Source: Rhodobacteraceae bacterium M382 (GTDB lineage Bacteria; Pseudomonadota; Alphaproteobacteria; Rhodobacterales; Rhodobacteraceae). Taken from it: a stretch of DNA of 64,000 nucleotides. The translations under genes and the position numbers were made by a program. This document shows positions 1 through 8,470 of the stretch, piece after piece (the stretch's first letter is position 1; every line of letters begins with the position of its first letter). The notes below the pieces were generated by a model. It saw only the letters and a program-made list of their open reading frames with translations, was not told the DNA's origin and searched no databases. The DNA lies in the NCBI GenBank assembly GCA_025141015.1, contig CP081098.1, positions 1,494,501 through 1,558,500 of the forward strand, in the 5' to 3' direction.

Positions 1-1357
1 TGGCGATGATCTGCGCATCCTTGGCAAAGGGGTTGTCAACCTGGGCGTCCCGAGCCTCGATCTGGGACCGCAACCGTGCCTCGTCGACGGGCACTTCGGC
101 GATACGGTTCATGCCTTTGACCAAGTCGCTCAGGGTTGTGGACACGACAAAATCGACTCCGTGTTTCTTGAACGCTTCCACAGGCCCGGGAGCGCTGCCG
201 CGTGACAACAGTCGCGCCTTGAGCACTTGAAACCAGCTGCCCGAAGTCAGATCCGGGTTCTGTTCCGACCCGGACAGGGCAAATTCCTTTTCGATGATCT
301 TCTGGCTCAGCACGAACCAGCTGTAATCTTGACCGGTCTTCAGAATCTCGCGCAGCGTACCCAATGTATCGAAACCTGGCAGACAGGGTGCGGTGAGCCG
401 ATTGCCTGATGCGTCAAACCATATGGAAGACGGCCCAGGCAGAATCCGGATGCCATGATTGGGCCAAATCGGGTCCCAGTTCTGTACCCCTTCGGTGTAA
501 TGCCACATGCGGTCGGGGTTGATCACATGGCCACCGGCGGTTTCGGATATTGCGATCATGCGGCCGTCGACGTGAAACGGTACGCCTGACACCATGGTTT
601 TGGGCGCGGGTCCCAGACGGTCAGCGGGCCAGGCCTTGCGCACCAGTTCCAGATTGCCGCCAATCCCACCCGAGGCGACGATGATGGATGGCGCGTAACA
701 TTCGAATTCACCGATCTCATGCCGGCTGGTCTTTTGGCCCCGGGGGCTGGCATCTTCAGCCAGGATTTCGCCGGAGACGCCTTTGGCCGCGCCGTTTTGC
801 ATGATGATGTAGCTGACCTGATGGCGGTCCCGAAAATGAATGCGCCCGGTGGCCATATGATTGCGCACACGGGCTGCAAAAGGGGCAACAACCCCCGGTC
901 CGGTGCCCCAGGTGACATGAAACCGTGGGACAGAATTCCCATGTCCTTCGGCCGTGTCTCCACCGCGTTCGGCCCAGCCCACAACCGGGAACCAGCGCAG
1001 CCCAACGTCATGCAGCCAGCTGCGCATTTCACCAGCCGCAAAGTCCAGATACGCATCGGCCCATGCGCGCGGCCAGGCATCCTCGGGGCGGTCGAACTGT
1101 GCGCTGCCCAGCCAGTCGCGCCGCGCCAGATCGGGACAGTCGCGAATGCCCATGCGACGTTGTTCCGGGGTATCGATCATGAACAACCCGCCCAGGCTCC
1201 AATGGGCCTGACCTCCCATGAAATGTGCCGGTTCCTGATCCAGCAAAATGACGGTTTTGCCGAGGTCACCCAATTCGACCGCGGCGGCCAATCCGGCCAA
1301 TCCCGCGCCAACTATGATGACATCGGCGCTGTTGATTTGACCGTTTTGATGGGGCAC
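1..1357 (-). CDS. FAD-binding dehydrogenase (COG3573-like), C-terminus cut by window edge
   Basis: The minus-strand frame is open from the left edge to about 1375. It has an N-terminal Rossmann motif GAGLAG at residues 17-22, followed by LLDQE, the usual ribose-binding acidic end of an FAD-binding fold. Long recognisable stretches match the predicted FAD-dependent oxidoreductases distantly related to ketosteroid dehydrogenases (MWHYTEGVQNWDPIWPNHGI region, ILPGPSS). The C-terminal part is missing because the window ends. I chose GTG at 1357 because AAAGGAG sits 6 bases before it; an in-frame ATG at 1375 is the alternative. The substrate is unknown. It lies upstream of nothing obviously related and is not part of the B12 pathway by family. 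Confidence 0.85.
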   Translation of the reverse strand, partial: MPHQNGQINSADVIIVGAGLAGLAAAVELGDLGKTVILLDQEPAHFMGGQAHWSLGGLFMIDTPEQRRMGIRDCPDLARRDWLGSAQFDRPEDAWPRAWADAYLDFAAGEMRSWLHDVGLRWFPVVGWAERGGDTAEGHGNSVPRFHVTWGTGPGVVAPFAARVRNHMATGRIHFRDRHQVSYIIMQNGAAKGVSGEILAEDASPRGQKTSRHEIGEFECYAPSIIVASGGIGGNLELVRKAWPADRLGPAPKTMVSGVPFHVDGRMIAISETAGGHVINPDRMWHYTEGVQNWDPIWPNHGIRILPGPSSIWFDASGNRLTAPCLPGFDTLGTLREILKTGQDYSWFVLSQKIIEKEFALSGSEQNPDLTSGSWFQVLKARLLSRGSAPGPVEAFKKHGVDFVVSTTLSDLVKGMNRIAEVPVDEARLRSQIEARDAQVDNPFAKDAQIIA

Positions 1358-1457
1358 GCGCTGCTCCTTTGGCATATCTGCCGGATCAGCCTAGCCGTGT
1401 CGCGGCCACTCAGGCAACCTGTGCGGGCGGTTCGTGCCGTGTGGTCACCCGGCGGCA

Positions 1458-2192
1458 TCACCCATAACGCTGGGCAAATCGGCGCAGGATTTCGCCCGGC
1501 ACCGTCACCTCGGCGGCGTGGCATTGGGTGATCAGTTCATCCGCCTGTTCGGGCGGGAAATAGCCGTGACCAGAATAGATTCGGATGCGCTGTTCAAAAT
1601 CGGCGGCATCGGCTTCGGGGTGGAACTGGGTGGCATAGACGTTTTCGCCAAACCGCACCATCTGGAACGGGCAGGGGGCCGAGGCCACCAGATGCACACA
1701 GCCCGGTGGCAGCGCCTGCACCGCTTCCTTGTGGCCGACAAAGGCTTCGAACGCGACGGGTAACCCCGTCGTGAGCGGATCGTTTTGCGCGTCCTTGGTC
1801 AGGGTGCAATCGGATGGGCCGACCGGTTCGCCGTATTGTGCCTTGGACACGTCGCCACCCAGATGCGCGGCCAGAATGCCCAGACCGTAACAGCAGCCCA
1901 TGAATGGGTGATCCAATGCGGTGATCTGCGGCATCAGCCCCAGCACGGTCTCTTCGATCCGCGCATCCATCGGGGATTTTTTCTCGGGATCGTCGCTGAC
2001 ACAGCCCGGGCCGCCGCCGACAATCACACCGGCGTAATCGCGCACATCCAGCCCAGCGGGCAACTCCTCGCAATCCAATCGCACCCGGTGACAGCGTTCA
2101 GCCGTCAGGCCGGATCGGTTCAGGATAGAGGCAAACTCCGCATCGGCGGCGTCGGTTTCGGGGCGCAATTGCAGGATCAGAAATGGCTTCAT
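1458..2192 (-). CDS. class I glutamine amidotransferase domain protein (GuaA-like, stand-alone)
   Basis: A 244-residue protein made only of a class I glutaminase domain. The nucleophile elbow GCCYGLG lies at residues 99-105 with Cys101 as the expected catalytic cysteine, and FHPEA near residue 193 supplies the His and Glu of the triad. Such stand-alone proteins hydrolyse glutamine to feed ammonia to a partner, but the family includes many members of unknown partner, and no synthetase domain is attached here. It follows cobF by about 60 bases on the same strand, so it may be cotranscribed with it. A role in amidating corrinoids is possible but unproven; cobB carries its own glutaminase domain. 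Confidence 0.8.
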   Translation of the reverse strand: MKPFLILQLRPETDAADAEFASILNRSGLTAERCHRVRLDCEELPAGLDVRDYAGVIVGGGPGCVSDDPEKKSPMDARIEETVLGLMPQITALDHPFMGCCYGLGILAAHLGGDVSKAQYGEPVGPSDCTLTKDAQNDPLTTGLPVAFEAFVGHKEAVQALPPGCVHLVASAPCPFQMVRFGENVYATQFHPEADAADFEQRIRIYSGHGYFPPEQADELITQCHAAEVTVPGEILRRFAQRYG

Positions 2193-2254
2193 GGCCGTTG
2201 GTTTAGGCCAACCGGGTATTCATGCACAAGGGTGCGCACGGCCCCCGCGACATT

Positions 2255-3007
2255 TCACCGGCGCAACAGATAGATATCCATGATCCAGCCGTGATCGGCG
2301 CGCGCCTGTGCGCGGGTGTCGATGATCGTCTGACAGACCTCGGACAAGGGGCCAGACAGGGTGATCTCTTCGGGCATTCCGGCAAAACCTGACCACCAGA
2401 TCTGAACGCCGTCCTGATCAAGGGTCTGGAAGGAACAGGCCCCGTCCAGCATCACCACAACGGTATCCGCCCCCTCAGGCCAGCCGTGATCGCGCAATTG
2501 ACGGCCTGTGGTGATCACAACAGGTCCATTGATTTCGTTCAGCGGGATCGCGTGCCCGGCGGTCAGCGCCTGGATCGACGTGATACCAGGGATGACCGAT
2601 ATGGTGAACGCGGCCCGGGTCAGCAACCGGTCGGCGATCCGCATGGTGCTGTCATAGAGCGACGGGTCGCCCCAGACCAGAAACCCCACCTTGCCACCGG
2701 TATCCGGCAGGTTGGCGGTGATGTTCTGCCACCAGATTTCGGCAATGGCATCATGCCAATCATCGACCCGCCGGCGATAATCGGTGGTGGCCTCGTCCCG
2801 GATGGGCAGGTCGAATTCGATGATCTGCGGACCAGCGCCCCGGATCGCCCGGTCACAGATCTGACGCCGCAACCCAGCCAGATCATCCTTGCCCGCGCCC
2901 TTGTTGGGGATCAGGATCAGATCCTGCGCGTTCAGCGCGTCCACCGCCTGCAACGTCAGATGCTGGGGGTTGCCGGTGCCGATTCCGATCAGGGTGAGTT
3001 CGATCAT
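2255..3007 (-). CDS. cobF: precorrin-6A synthase (deacetylating)
   Basis: A 250-residue SAM-dependent methyltransferase of the tetrapyrrole methylase fold. The start MIELTLIGIGTGNPQHLT is typical of CobF, and a GDPSLYDSTMRI motif near residue 113 matches the family's SAM-binding loop. In the aerobic cobalamin pathway CobF methylates C1 of precorrin-5 and releases acetate from the extruded C20, giving precorrin-6A. It is separated from cbiM by a minus-strand hairpin terminator (3041-3070), so it may need its own promoter or read-through. Presence of cobF rather than only cbi genes supports the oxygen-dependent route, in agreement with cobG further right. Confidence 0.93.
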   Translation of the reverse strand: MIELTLIGIGTGNPQHLTLQAVDALNAQDLILIPNKGAGKDDLAGLRRQICDRAIRGAGPQIIEFDLPIRDEATTDYRRRVDDWHDAIAEIWWQNITANLPDTGGKVGFLVWGDPSLYDSTMRIADRLLTRAAFTISVIPGITSIQALTAGHAIPLNEINGPVVITTGRQLRDHGWPEGADTVVVMLDGACSFQTLDQDGVQIWWSGFAGMPEEITLSGPLSEVCQTIIDTRAQARADHGWIMDIYLLRR

Positions 3008-3040
3008 CTGTCAGAGCCCTTGCCAAAACAATCATGTGCC

Positions 3041-3070
3041 AAAAACAAACACGGCCCCGTAATGGGGCCG
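3041..3070 (-). terminator. rho-independent terminator after cbiM
   Basis: On the minus strand, GGCCCC and GGGGCC pair across a 5-base loop (3053-3069) and are followed by a T-rich run (complement of 3041-3050). It lies between the cbiM stop and the cobF start, so the riboswitch-controlled cbiM transcript probably ends here in part. Confidence 0.75.
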
Positions 3071-3093
3071 CGTCCGTGTGTGTGCAAGCTGAA

Positions 3094-3771
3094 TTACGCC
3101 GCGTTATAGAGGCGCGGCGTCACCAGACCGGATCCATTCAGGCCACGCATGGTCTTGGCCGCGGCCAGCACGGCCAGATCGGCGACGGGTTCAATCAAAA
3201 CGACCAACATATAGGCCCCACCAAAGGTCAGCACGGATGTCACGGTTTCAGCGCCAAAGCCCTGACCGTAAAAGGCCCAGAAACCAACCCAGGCCACAAC
3301 GCCGCCCTGATAGGCGGTGCTCAGCGCCAGCGCCTGCGTGTATTTCAGATCAACATAGGCGGTACCGGGCGCGATCATGCGGTTTGCCACGGCTTTCAGC
3401 GCGAACAGCGGCACCAACAGGGTGGTGACGTTGATGAAATACTGGGGCAGGTCGGTAGGCGCAAAGAACATGCCCTGCAACAGCAGCGCCATCGCCAGAC
3501 CCACCGCAGCAGGGGCTGCGCCCAGGATCAGGAACAAGGTCGAGCCGAGGATAAAGTGGACTTCGGACACGCCGACGGGGAAATGTGGCAGCACCTGAAA
3601 GAAGGTGAAGGCCGCAGCGGTCGCCATGACCGAGCGCACCGCCAGCGATATGGCACCGGATACGCCAAAGGCAGACGCGGCTTCCTTGACCATATAGGTG
3701 GCGGCACCGGCTGCAGTTGCGTAGGACAGCGTGATTTTGGCACCGTTTACGATGCCGGGTTCGATATGCAT
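3094..3771 (-). CDS. cbiM: CbiM-like energy-coupling-factor cobalt transporter permease
   Basis: A 225-residue membrane protein starting MHIEPG, the N-terminal signature of the CbiM/NikM substrate-capture subunit, in which the N-terminal amine and His2 bind the metal. Several hydrophobic segments follow, including a LPHFPVGVSEVHFILGS stretch characteristic of the family. It should admit Co2+ for corrin ring insertion. A good ribosome site (GGGAG, 7 bases before ATG) fixes the start. A cobalamin riboswitch lies directly upstream, so expression should fall when B12 is plentiful. No CbiN, CbiQ or CbiO gene is adjacent, so the ATPase part must be encoded elsewhere or is absent. Confidence 0.88.
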   Translation of the reverse strand: MHIEPGIVNGAKITLSYATAAGAATYMVKEAASAFGVSGAISLAVRSVMATAAAFTFFQVLPHFPVGVSEVHFILGSTLFLILGAAPAAVGLAMALLLQGMFFAPTDLPQYFINVTTLLVPLFALKAVANRMIAPGTAYVDLKYTQALALSTAYQGGVVAWVGFWAFYGQGFGAETVTSVLTFGGAYMLVVLIEPVADLAVLAAAKTMRGLNGSGLVTPRLYNAA

Positions 3772-3820
3772 AATGTGTCTCCCTGCCGTCTCACCCGACG
3801 GCCGAAAAGTTCAGGACCAG

Positions 3821-4040
3821 TCCGGGACCATCCCGGACCGCTGACGGCAGGTCTCCTGACTCGCGGGTCATAGTTTGCCCCGACCTTCCCGACGCCCTTT
3901 GGGGCGATCAGTGGTCTTTGGCGGGGCACACTCTCCGCTCACAGTTGCGGGGGCAGTCACGGATTTGGCGCCTTTTGGCTACACCACACCGTGTTCCCTT
4001 TTAATCCCTTGGTCTTGGACCGCTGGGAACCGTCAATGGC
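3821..4040 (-). promoter_or_regulatory. cobalamin riboswitch upstream of cbiM, with expression-platform hairpin
   Basis: Read on the minus strand, the leader contains the conserved class I cobalamin riboswitch blocks in order: AAAAGGGAACACGGTG (near 3980), the B12-box region GACTGCCCCCGCAACTGTGA (near 3950), a GACCACTGA block (3909) and GCGAGTCAGGAGACCTGCC (3846-3864). Downstream, TCCGGGA and TCCCGGA (3821-3837) form a 7-bp hairpin about 50 bases before the cbiM start, plausibly the loop that interacts with the aptamer and gates expression. Binding of adenosylcobalamin is expected to repress cbiM. Confidence 0.93.
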
Positions 4041-4079
4041 CTTTGTTTTCATAAGGAATCGCAGTCTGTCAAGCGTCAC

Positions 4080-4805
4080 TTACGCGTCCGCAACAGCCAA
4101 GGCTCCATACAGGATCAAAACCGGCGCCTTGGTATCCAGCTGCGCCAAATGAGCGGGCAGATCACCCAATGTGTGATGCGACAGGGCCTGGTCCGGCGTC
4201 GAAACACCGGTGGCCAACAAACAGGCAGTGTCGGCGGACAACCCACGCTCCAGCAGCTGTTCGGCAAGGGCGGCAAAGGTGCGTTTGCCCATATAGACCA
4301 CGGTTGTTGCTTCGCCATCGGCCAGCGCCGCCCAGTTCAGTTTTTCGGGCAATTCGCCAGTAACATCGTGGCCGGTGACATATTGCAGGCGCCGTGCCGT
4401 CAACCGTCGGGTCAGCGGGATGCCCGCCGCCGCTGCTGCGGCCGATGCGGCTGTGACACCAGGGATGATTTCGTATTCGATCCCGGCTGCGCGCAGGGCG
4501 GTCAACTCTTCTTCGAGCCGTCCGAAAATTCCGCAATCCCCGGATTTCAACCGCACAACCCGCGCGCCGGTGGACGCATAGTCCACCAAAAGCTGGCTGA
4601 CGTGGTCCTGCTTGGGGGACGGGCGGCCCGCGCGTTTGCCAACGCCGACCAGATCGGCGTCCTCGCGCGCATGGCTCAGGATCGGGCCGGAACTCAGATC
4701 GTCAAACAGAACCGCATCGGCCTGTTGCAGCGATTTGACCGCCTTGACGGTCAACAGGTCGGGATCGCCCGGCCCAGAGGAGACAAAACTGACAAAGCCG
4801 CTCAT
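4080..4805 (-). CDS. cobA: uroporphyrinogen-III C-methyltransferase
   Basis: SUMT makes precorrin-2 from uroporphyrinogen III with two SAM molecules, committing tetrapyrrole flux to B12 and sirohaem. The 241-residue protein has the family's opening FVSSGPGDPDLLTVKA, followed by DLSSGPILSHA and the KSGDCGIFGR block near residue 96, and EIIPGVTAASAAAA near 122. No CysG dehydrogenase/ferrochelatase part is attached, so oxidation and chelation of sirohaem must be separate. The ATG at 4805 is preferred (GGAG 10 bases upstream inside cobB); a GTG at 4811 is in frame. It overlaps the end of cobB by a few bases or abuts it, implying translational coupling. Confidence 0.94.
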   Translation of the reverse strand: MSGFVSFVSSGPGDPDLLTVKAVKSLQQADAVLFDDLSSGPILSHAREDADLVGVGKRAGRPSPKQDHVSQLLVDYASTGARVVRLKSGDCGIFGRLEEELTALRAAGIEYEIIPGVTAASAAAAAAGIPLTRRLTARRLQYVTGHDVTGELPEKLNWAALADGEATTVVYMGKRTFAALAEQLLERGLSADTACLLATGVSTPDQALSHHTLGDLPAHLAQLDTKAPVLILYGALAVADA

Positions 4806-4807
4806 CG

Positions 4808-6115
4808 TCACGCTTCTCCAGTGATGAGGTGAAAGAAAGTGCCCGTGACATTGCCTTTGATCGACCCGGTTTCTGGCACCGGGTTGCCATCGGCGTCAAA
4901 TACCTGTGCCAGCGGGGCGTCGGGTTCGTCCAGGATTGTGGAGTAATGGAATTCATGCCCACGCAGGGCGCGACCTGCGTCAAACCCGGGCATGCCCGCG
5001 CCCAGAACCGCCCGGCGATACCCGAGATGGAACTTGCGTTTTTCATAGGATGTGACCAGGCCCAGCAGACCGGCCATCTGATGGCGCACACCCTGTTTGT
5101 CGATCAGCGCCTCGCCCAAGGCCATGTATCCACCGCATTCGCCATGCACCGGTTTGGTCTGCGCATGTTTGCACAGACCAGCACGGAAATTCTCGGCAGC
5201 GGCCAAGGTGCCGCCGTGCAATTCGGGGTATCCGCCGGGCAACCAGACCAAATCTGCGTCCGCCGCCGGGGCCTCATCGGCCAGCGGTGAAAACGGCAGG
5301 ATTTCTGCCCCCGCATCACGCCAGCCTTTCAGAAGGTGCGGATAGGTAAAGGAAAACGCCGCATCCCGTGCCAATGCAATGCGCTGGGCAGGGGGCTTTG
5401 GCAGACCGTTTGTTGCGGGCTCGACCGGCCCAGCCATGGCGGCGGCCTTGATCGCGTCGAGATCGACGTTGTACCGCAGGAAAGTGGCATAGCCTGCAAT
5501 CGCGGCGTCCAGATCGGGATGTTCAACGGCCTGGATCAGCCCCAAATGCCGTTCTGGTAAAGTCAGATCACCGCGCCGGGGCAGAGATCCCAGAAACTTG
5601 ATCCCGGCGCGCTCCATTCCCAAACGGGTCAGGCGTTCGTGCCGGGGGCTGGCGACGCGGTTCAGGATCACCCCTGCAAAGGGCAATTCCGGGTCGTAAT
5701 TTTTGAAACCCAACGCTGTAGCGGCGGCCGATTGGGCCTGCCCGCCGACATCGACCACCAGAATAACGGGCCACCCCATGCGCTTGGCGGTTTCCGCACT
5801 GGTGCCGAACGCAGTCTGGCCCCGCGTGGCGACCCCGTCATACAGACCCATGGACCCTTCGCCGATGCAGATTTCTGCGCCCTCAGCTTGCGCCGAAATT
5901 GCGTTCAACAGGTCCGGCGCCATCGCCCAGGTATCCAGATTGAACGACGCCCGTCCGGCGGCAGCCAGATGAAACGCCGGGTCGATATAGTCCGGGCCGC
6001 TTTTGAACGGCTGAACGGCCAGCCCGTCGTCGGCCAAAGCGCGCAATAGACCCAGCATGACCGTGGTCTTGCCGGTGCCCGATGCAGGCGCTGAAATCAT
6101 CAGACCTGCTGGCAT
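4808..6115 (-). CDS. cobB: hydrogenobyrinic acid a,c-diamide synthase (CobB)
   Basis: This 435-residue ATP- and glutamine-dependent amidoligase amidates the a and c side chains of hydrogenobyrinic acid before cobalt insertion. The N-terminal P-loop SGTGKTT is at residues 12-18, in a dethiobiotin-synthetase-like domain. The C-terminal CobB/CobQ glutaminase domain carries HGECGGYMALG near residue 330 with the catalytic cysteine, and a final domain around residues 380-400 has GHEFHYST. Its start ATG overlaps the TAA of cobM by one base, and cobA follows at its 3' end, so these genes form one translational block. Confidence 0.95.
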   Translation of the reverse strand: MPAGLMISAPASGTGKTTVMLGLLRALADDGLAVQPFKSGPDYIDPAFHLAAAGRASFNLDTWAMAPDLLNAISAQAEGAEICIGEGSMGLYDGVATRGQTAFGTSAETAKRMGWPVILVVDVGGQAQSAAATALGFKNYDPELPFAGVILNRVASPRHERLTRLGMERAGIKFLGSLPRRGDLTLPERHLGLIQAVEHPDLDAAIAGYATFLRYNVDLDAIKAAAMAGPVEPATNGLPKPPAQRIALARDAAFSFTYPHLLKGWRDAGAEILPFSPLADEAPAADADLVWLPGGYPELHGGTLAAAENFRAGLCKHAQTKPVHGECGGYMALGEALIDKQGVRHQMAGLLGLVTSYEKRKFHLGYRRAVLGAGMPGFDAGRALRGHEFHYSTILDEPDAPLAQVFDADGNPVPETGSIKGNVTGTFFHLITGEA

Positions 6116-6900
6116 TATTCTACTCCTTCCGGGAACCGTGGATTGGTGCCGACGGGGCGATAGCGGCGGTCATAATCGCCAGCATACAGGCAACTTTCGT
6201 CGAACTCCTCGGCCCCGATGGCGCGGCCGACCAAGATCAGCGCAGTGCGACCGCGTTCACCATCGGTGGCCTCGATCAACGTGTCCAGTGTCGCCTTGAC
6301 CACCCGCTGATCCGGCCAGGTTGCCCGCCAGATCACCGCCACCGGGCAATCGGCACCATAATGGGGGGTCAGCCGGTCAACGACATCGTCCAGCACATGC
6401 ACCGACAGGTGAATGGCCAACGTGGCACCTGTGCGGGCAAAATTCTCCAGCGTTTCGCCTTCGGGCATCGACGAGGCACGCCCCGAAGTCCGGGTCAGGA
6501 TCAGCGATTGTGCAACACCCGGCAGGGTCAGTTCAGCGCCCAAAGTGGCCGCCGCGGCGGCAAAGGCGGGTACACCTGGAGTGACGTCATAGGGAATATC
6601 TTCGGCACGCAGGCGGCGCAGCTGTTCGCCCATCGCCGACCAGACAGACAGATCACCAGAATGCAAACGGGCCACATCGTGACCGGCGGCATGGGCGGTT
6701 TTGATCTCGGCAACGATCTCGTCCAGCGACATGGACGCGGTGTTCACGATATGCGCGCCCTCGGGGCAATGTTGCAGCAATTCGGTCGGGACCAGCGATC
6801 CGGCATACAGACATACGGGGCAGGCGGCGATCAGGTCGCGCCCGCGCAGGGTGATCAGGTCAGCAGCACCCGGTCCGGCGCCGATAAAGTGAACGGTCAT
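6115..6900 (-). CDS. cobM: precorrin-4 C11-methyltransferase
   Basis: A 261-residue tetrapyrrole methylase that transfers a methyl group from SAM to C11 of precorrin-4, producing precorrin-5. It opens with [18 protein letters not shown], continues with [10 protein letters not shown] and a [14 protein letters not shown] motif near residue 80, and has [15 protein letters not shown] near 107, all characteristic of CobM/CbiF. Its ATG overlaps the cobE stop (TGA at 6900-6902) and its stop overlaps the cobB start. The next enzyme in the pathway, CobF, is encoded at the far left of the cluster. Confidence 0.95.
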   Translation of the reverse strand: MTVHFIGAGPGAADLITLRGRDLIAACPVCLYAGSLVPTELLQHCPEGAHIVNTASMSLDEIVAEIKTAHAAGHDVARLHSGDLSVWSAMGEQLRRLRAEDIPYDVTPGVPAFAAAAATLGAELTLPGVAQSLILTRTSGRASSMPEGETLENFARTGATLAIHLSVHVLDDVVDRLTPHYGADCPVAVIWRATWPDQRVVKATLDTLIEATDGERGRTALILVGRAIGAEEFDESCLYAGDYDRRYRPVGTNPRFPEGVE

Positions 6901-7286
6901 CAGGTTCGTCCTTTTGCAGTCGCCTGCGCAATCGCCACTGTGGCGTTGCCGTTGGCGGTTATTACGCGGGGGCTTAGTAAACGTACAGTTGCCCCTTTGA
7001 CGCTGGTCCGTGCGCCTGCTTGTGCAGCGGCTTCGGCCAGCGACCCGGTTCCAAACCGGGCCTTGATCCGGGGGGAACAGGTCAATGTCTGTTCTCCGGC
7101 AATTTCATTTTCGTCCAACGCGATCAGGGGCACATCCAGCTCTTTGGCCAGTTGTTGCAGCACGGGTGTCTGTGCCTTGGTTGAGATCGACGCCACCGCA
7201 TCCGGTGTCTGCCCGGTCAGCGCCAGAACGTCGCGTAGATCAGCAACAGTTGCGCCTGAGCGAAAGCCGAACCCCGCCACCTTCAT
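6900..7286 (-). CDS. cobE: CobE / CbiG C-terminal-domain protein
   Basis: A 128-residue protein ([17 protein letters not shown] at its start) matching the stand-alone CbiG C-terminal domain called CobE in aerobic cobalamin clusters. CobE is needed for B12 synthesis in the classical aerobic producer, but its exact biochemical role is not settled; the homologous part of CbiG opens the ring-A lactone in the anaerobic route. A longer upstream open frame exists but the ATG at 7286 overlaps the cobL stop as ATGA and gives the domain length expected. It sits between cobL and cobM, its usual position. Confidence 0.9.
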   Translation of the reverse strand: MKVAGFGFRSGATVADLRDVLALTGQTPDAVASISTKAQTPVLQQLAKELDVPLIALDENEIAGEQTLTCSPRIKARFGTGSLAEAAAQAGARTSVKGATVRLLSPRVITANGNATVAIAQATAKGRT

Positions 7287-8470
7287 CGGGTCACGCTCCA
7301 CTGGATCACCGGGCGGGCCCGGTCCCAGCCATGCATACTGCCCAAGGGGGCGGCTTCGGCGATTTCCGCTTTTAACAGATGACCGCCGCGGGTCTTGTGG
7401 GCGGTCATCAGCAGCGTCTCGGTTTCCAGCGTCACACCATTGGCAACGATGCGTGTGCCTGCGGGCAGGATATTCCAAAGGTGATCCAACAACATCCGCG
7501 AGCCACCACCGCCGATAAACACGGTGTTGGGCAGCTCAACTCCGTCCAGCACGGCGGGGGCCTTGCCAATGACCGGCGTCATCCGGTGGGCTATTCCGAA
7601 TTTTTCCGCGTTTGCACGAATATTTGTCAGACGATCTTCGCGTGGTTCGAAAGTGATTGCGCGCGCGCCACGTGCGGCCAGACACCATTCGACCGAAATC
7701 GACCCGGACCCGCCGCCGATGTCCCACAACAGCTGACCCGGACGCGGGGACAGGGCCGATAGCGTCAGGGCACGGATTGGACGTTTGGTGATTTGGCCAT
7801 CACTGTGGAACAGATCATCCGCCAACCCCGACGCCTGGGGTAGCCCAGCAGCACCGGCCGCCTGAATCGCCACGGTAACAAGCGTGTCTATCTCTTTGAG
7901 ATCAAAGATCTCTGCCGTGGCGGTGCGGATCCTCTCACGCGGGCCACCAACACATTCCAGAACGGTGAGCGTCGATGCGCCAAACCCCTGTGTCTCCAGC
8001 CATGTGGCCAGCTCGGCCGGGGCCGCCGCGTCGCGCACCGTAGCAATGATCTGAACACCGGGTGCCAGAATCGGAAGCAATTGCTCAAACGGGGCCGCAT
8101 GCAGCCCTGTGCATAACACCTCTTCCAGCTTCCAACCCAGCCGGTTGGCGGCCAAGGCAAATGTGGATAAGCTGGGAAACGATTGCCATTCCCCATCCGC
8201 CAGATGACGTGACAATGACCCGCCCGCCCCATGCCAGAATGGGTCACCCGACGCCAGAACCGCCACTTTGCGGCCTCGTGCAGCCAGCACAGGCGTGATG
8301 GAAAACGGTATTTGCCAGGGCTGACCGCGGTCACCGGCATTCACCAGATCCAGATGGCGCGGACCACCAAAGATGATTTCTGCCGCGTCCAGCGCGGACT
8401 GGCTTGCATCCGACAGCCCGCTCAGGCCATCTTCGCCCAAACCAATAATCGACAACCACGGGTTACTCAT
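7283..8470 (-). CDS. cobL: precorrin-6Y C5,15-methyltransferase (decarboxylating)
   Basis: This 395-residue bifunctional enzyme methylates C5 and C15 of precorrin-6B and decarboxylates the C12 acetate to give precorrin-8. The N-terminal CbiE-type domain starts WLSIIGLGEDGLSGLS and has LASGDPFWHGAGG near residue 85. The C-terminal CbiT-type domain has the SAM-binding GQLLWDIGGGSGSISVEW near residue 250 and a later LPNTVFIGGGGSRML. The ATG at 8470 has AAGGA 8 bases upstream. That codon overlaps, on the opposite strand, the ATG of cobK: the four bases CATG at 8468-8471 serve both starts. The 3' end overlaps cobE. Confidence 0.95.
   Translation of the reverse strand: MSNPWLSIIGLGEDGLSGLSDASQSALDAAEIIFGGPRHLDLVNAGDRGQPWQIPFSITPVLAARGRKVAVLASGDPFWHGAGGSLSRHLADGEWQSFPSLSTFALAANRLGWKLEEVLCTGLHAAPFEQLLPILAPGVQIIATVRDAAAPAELATWLETQGFGASTLTVLECVGGPRERIRTATAEIFDLKEIDTLVTVAIQAAGAAGLPQASGLADDLFHSDGQITKRPIRALTLSALSPRPGQLLWDIGGGSGSISVEWCLAARGARAITFEPREDRLTNIRANAEKFGIAHRMTPVIGKAPAVLDGVELPNTVFIGGGGSRMLLDHLWNILPAGTRIVANGVTLETETLLMTAHKTRGGHLLKAEIAEAAPLGSMHGWDRARPVIQWSVTR

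Noticed and set aside
6900-7478. Longer CobE of 192 residues
   Set aside because: The first 64 residues are antisense-like sequence inside cobL; the ATG at 7286 overlapping the cobL stop gives the expected domain.
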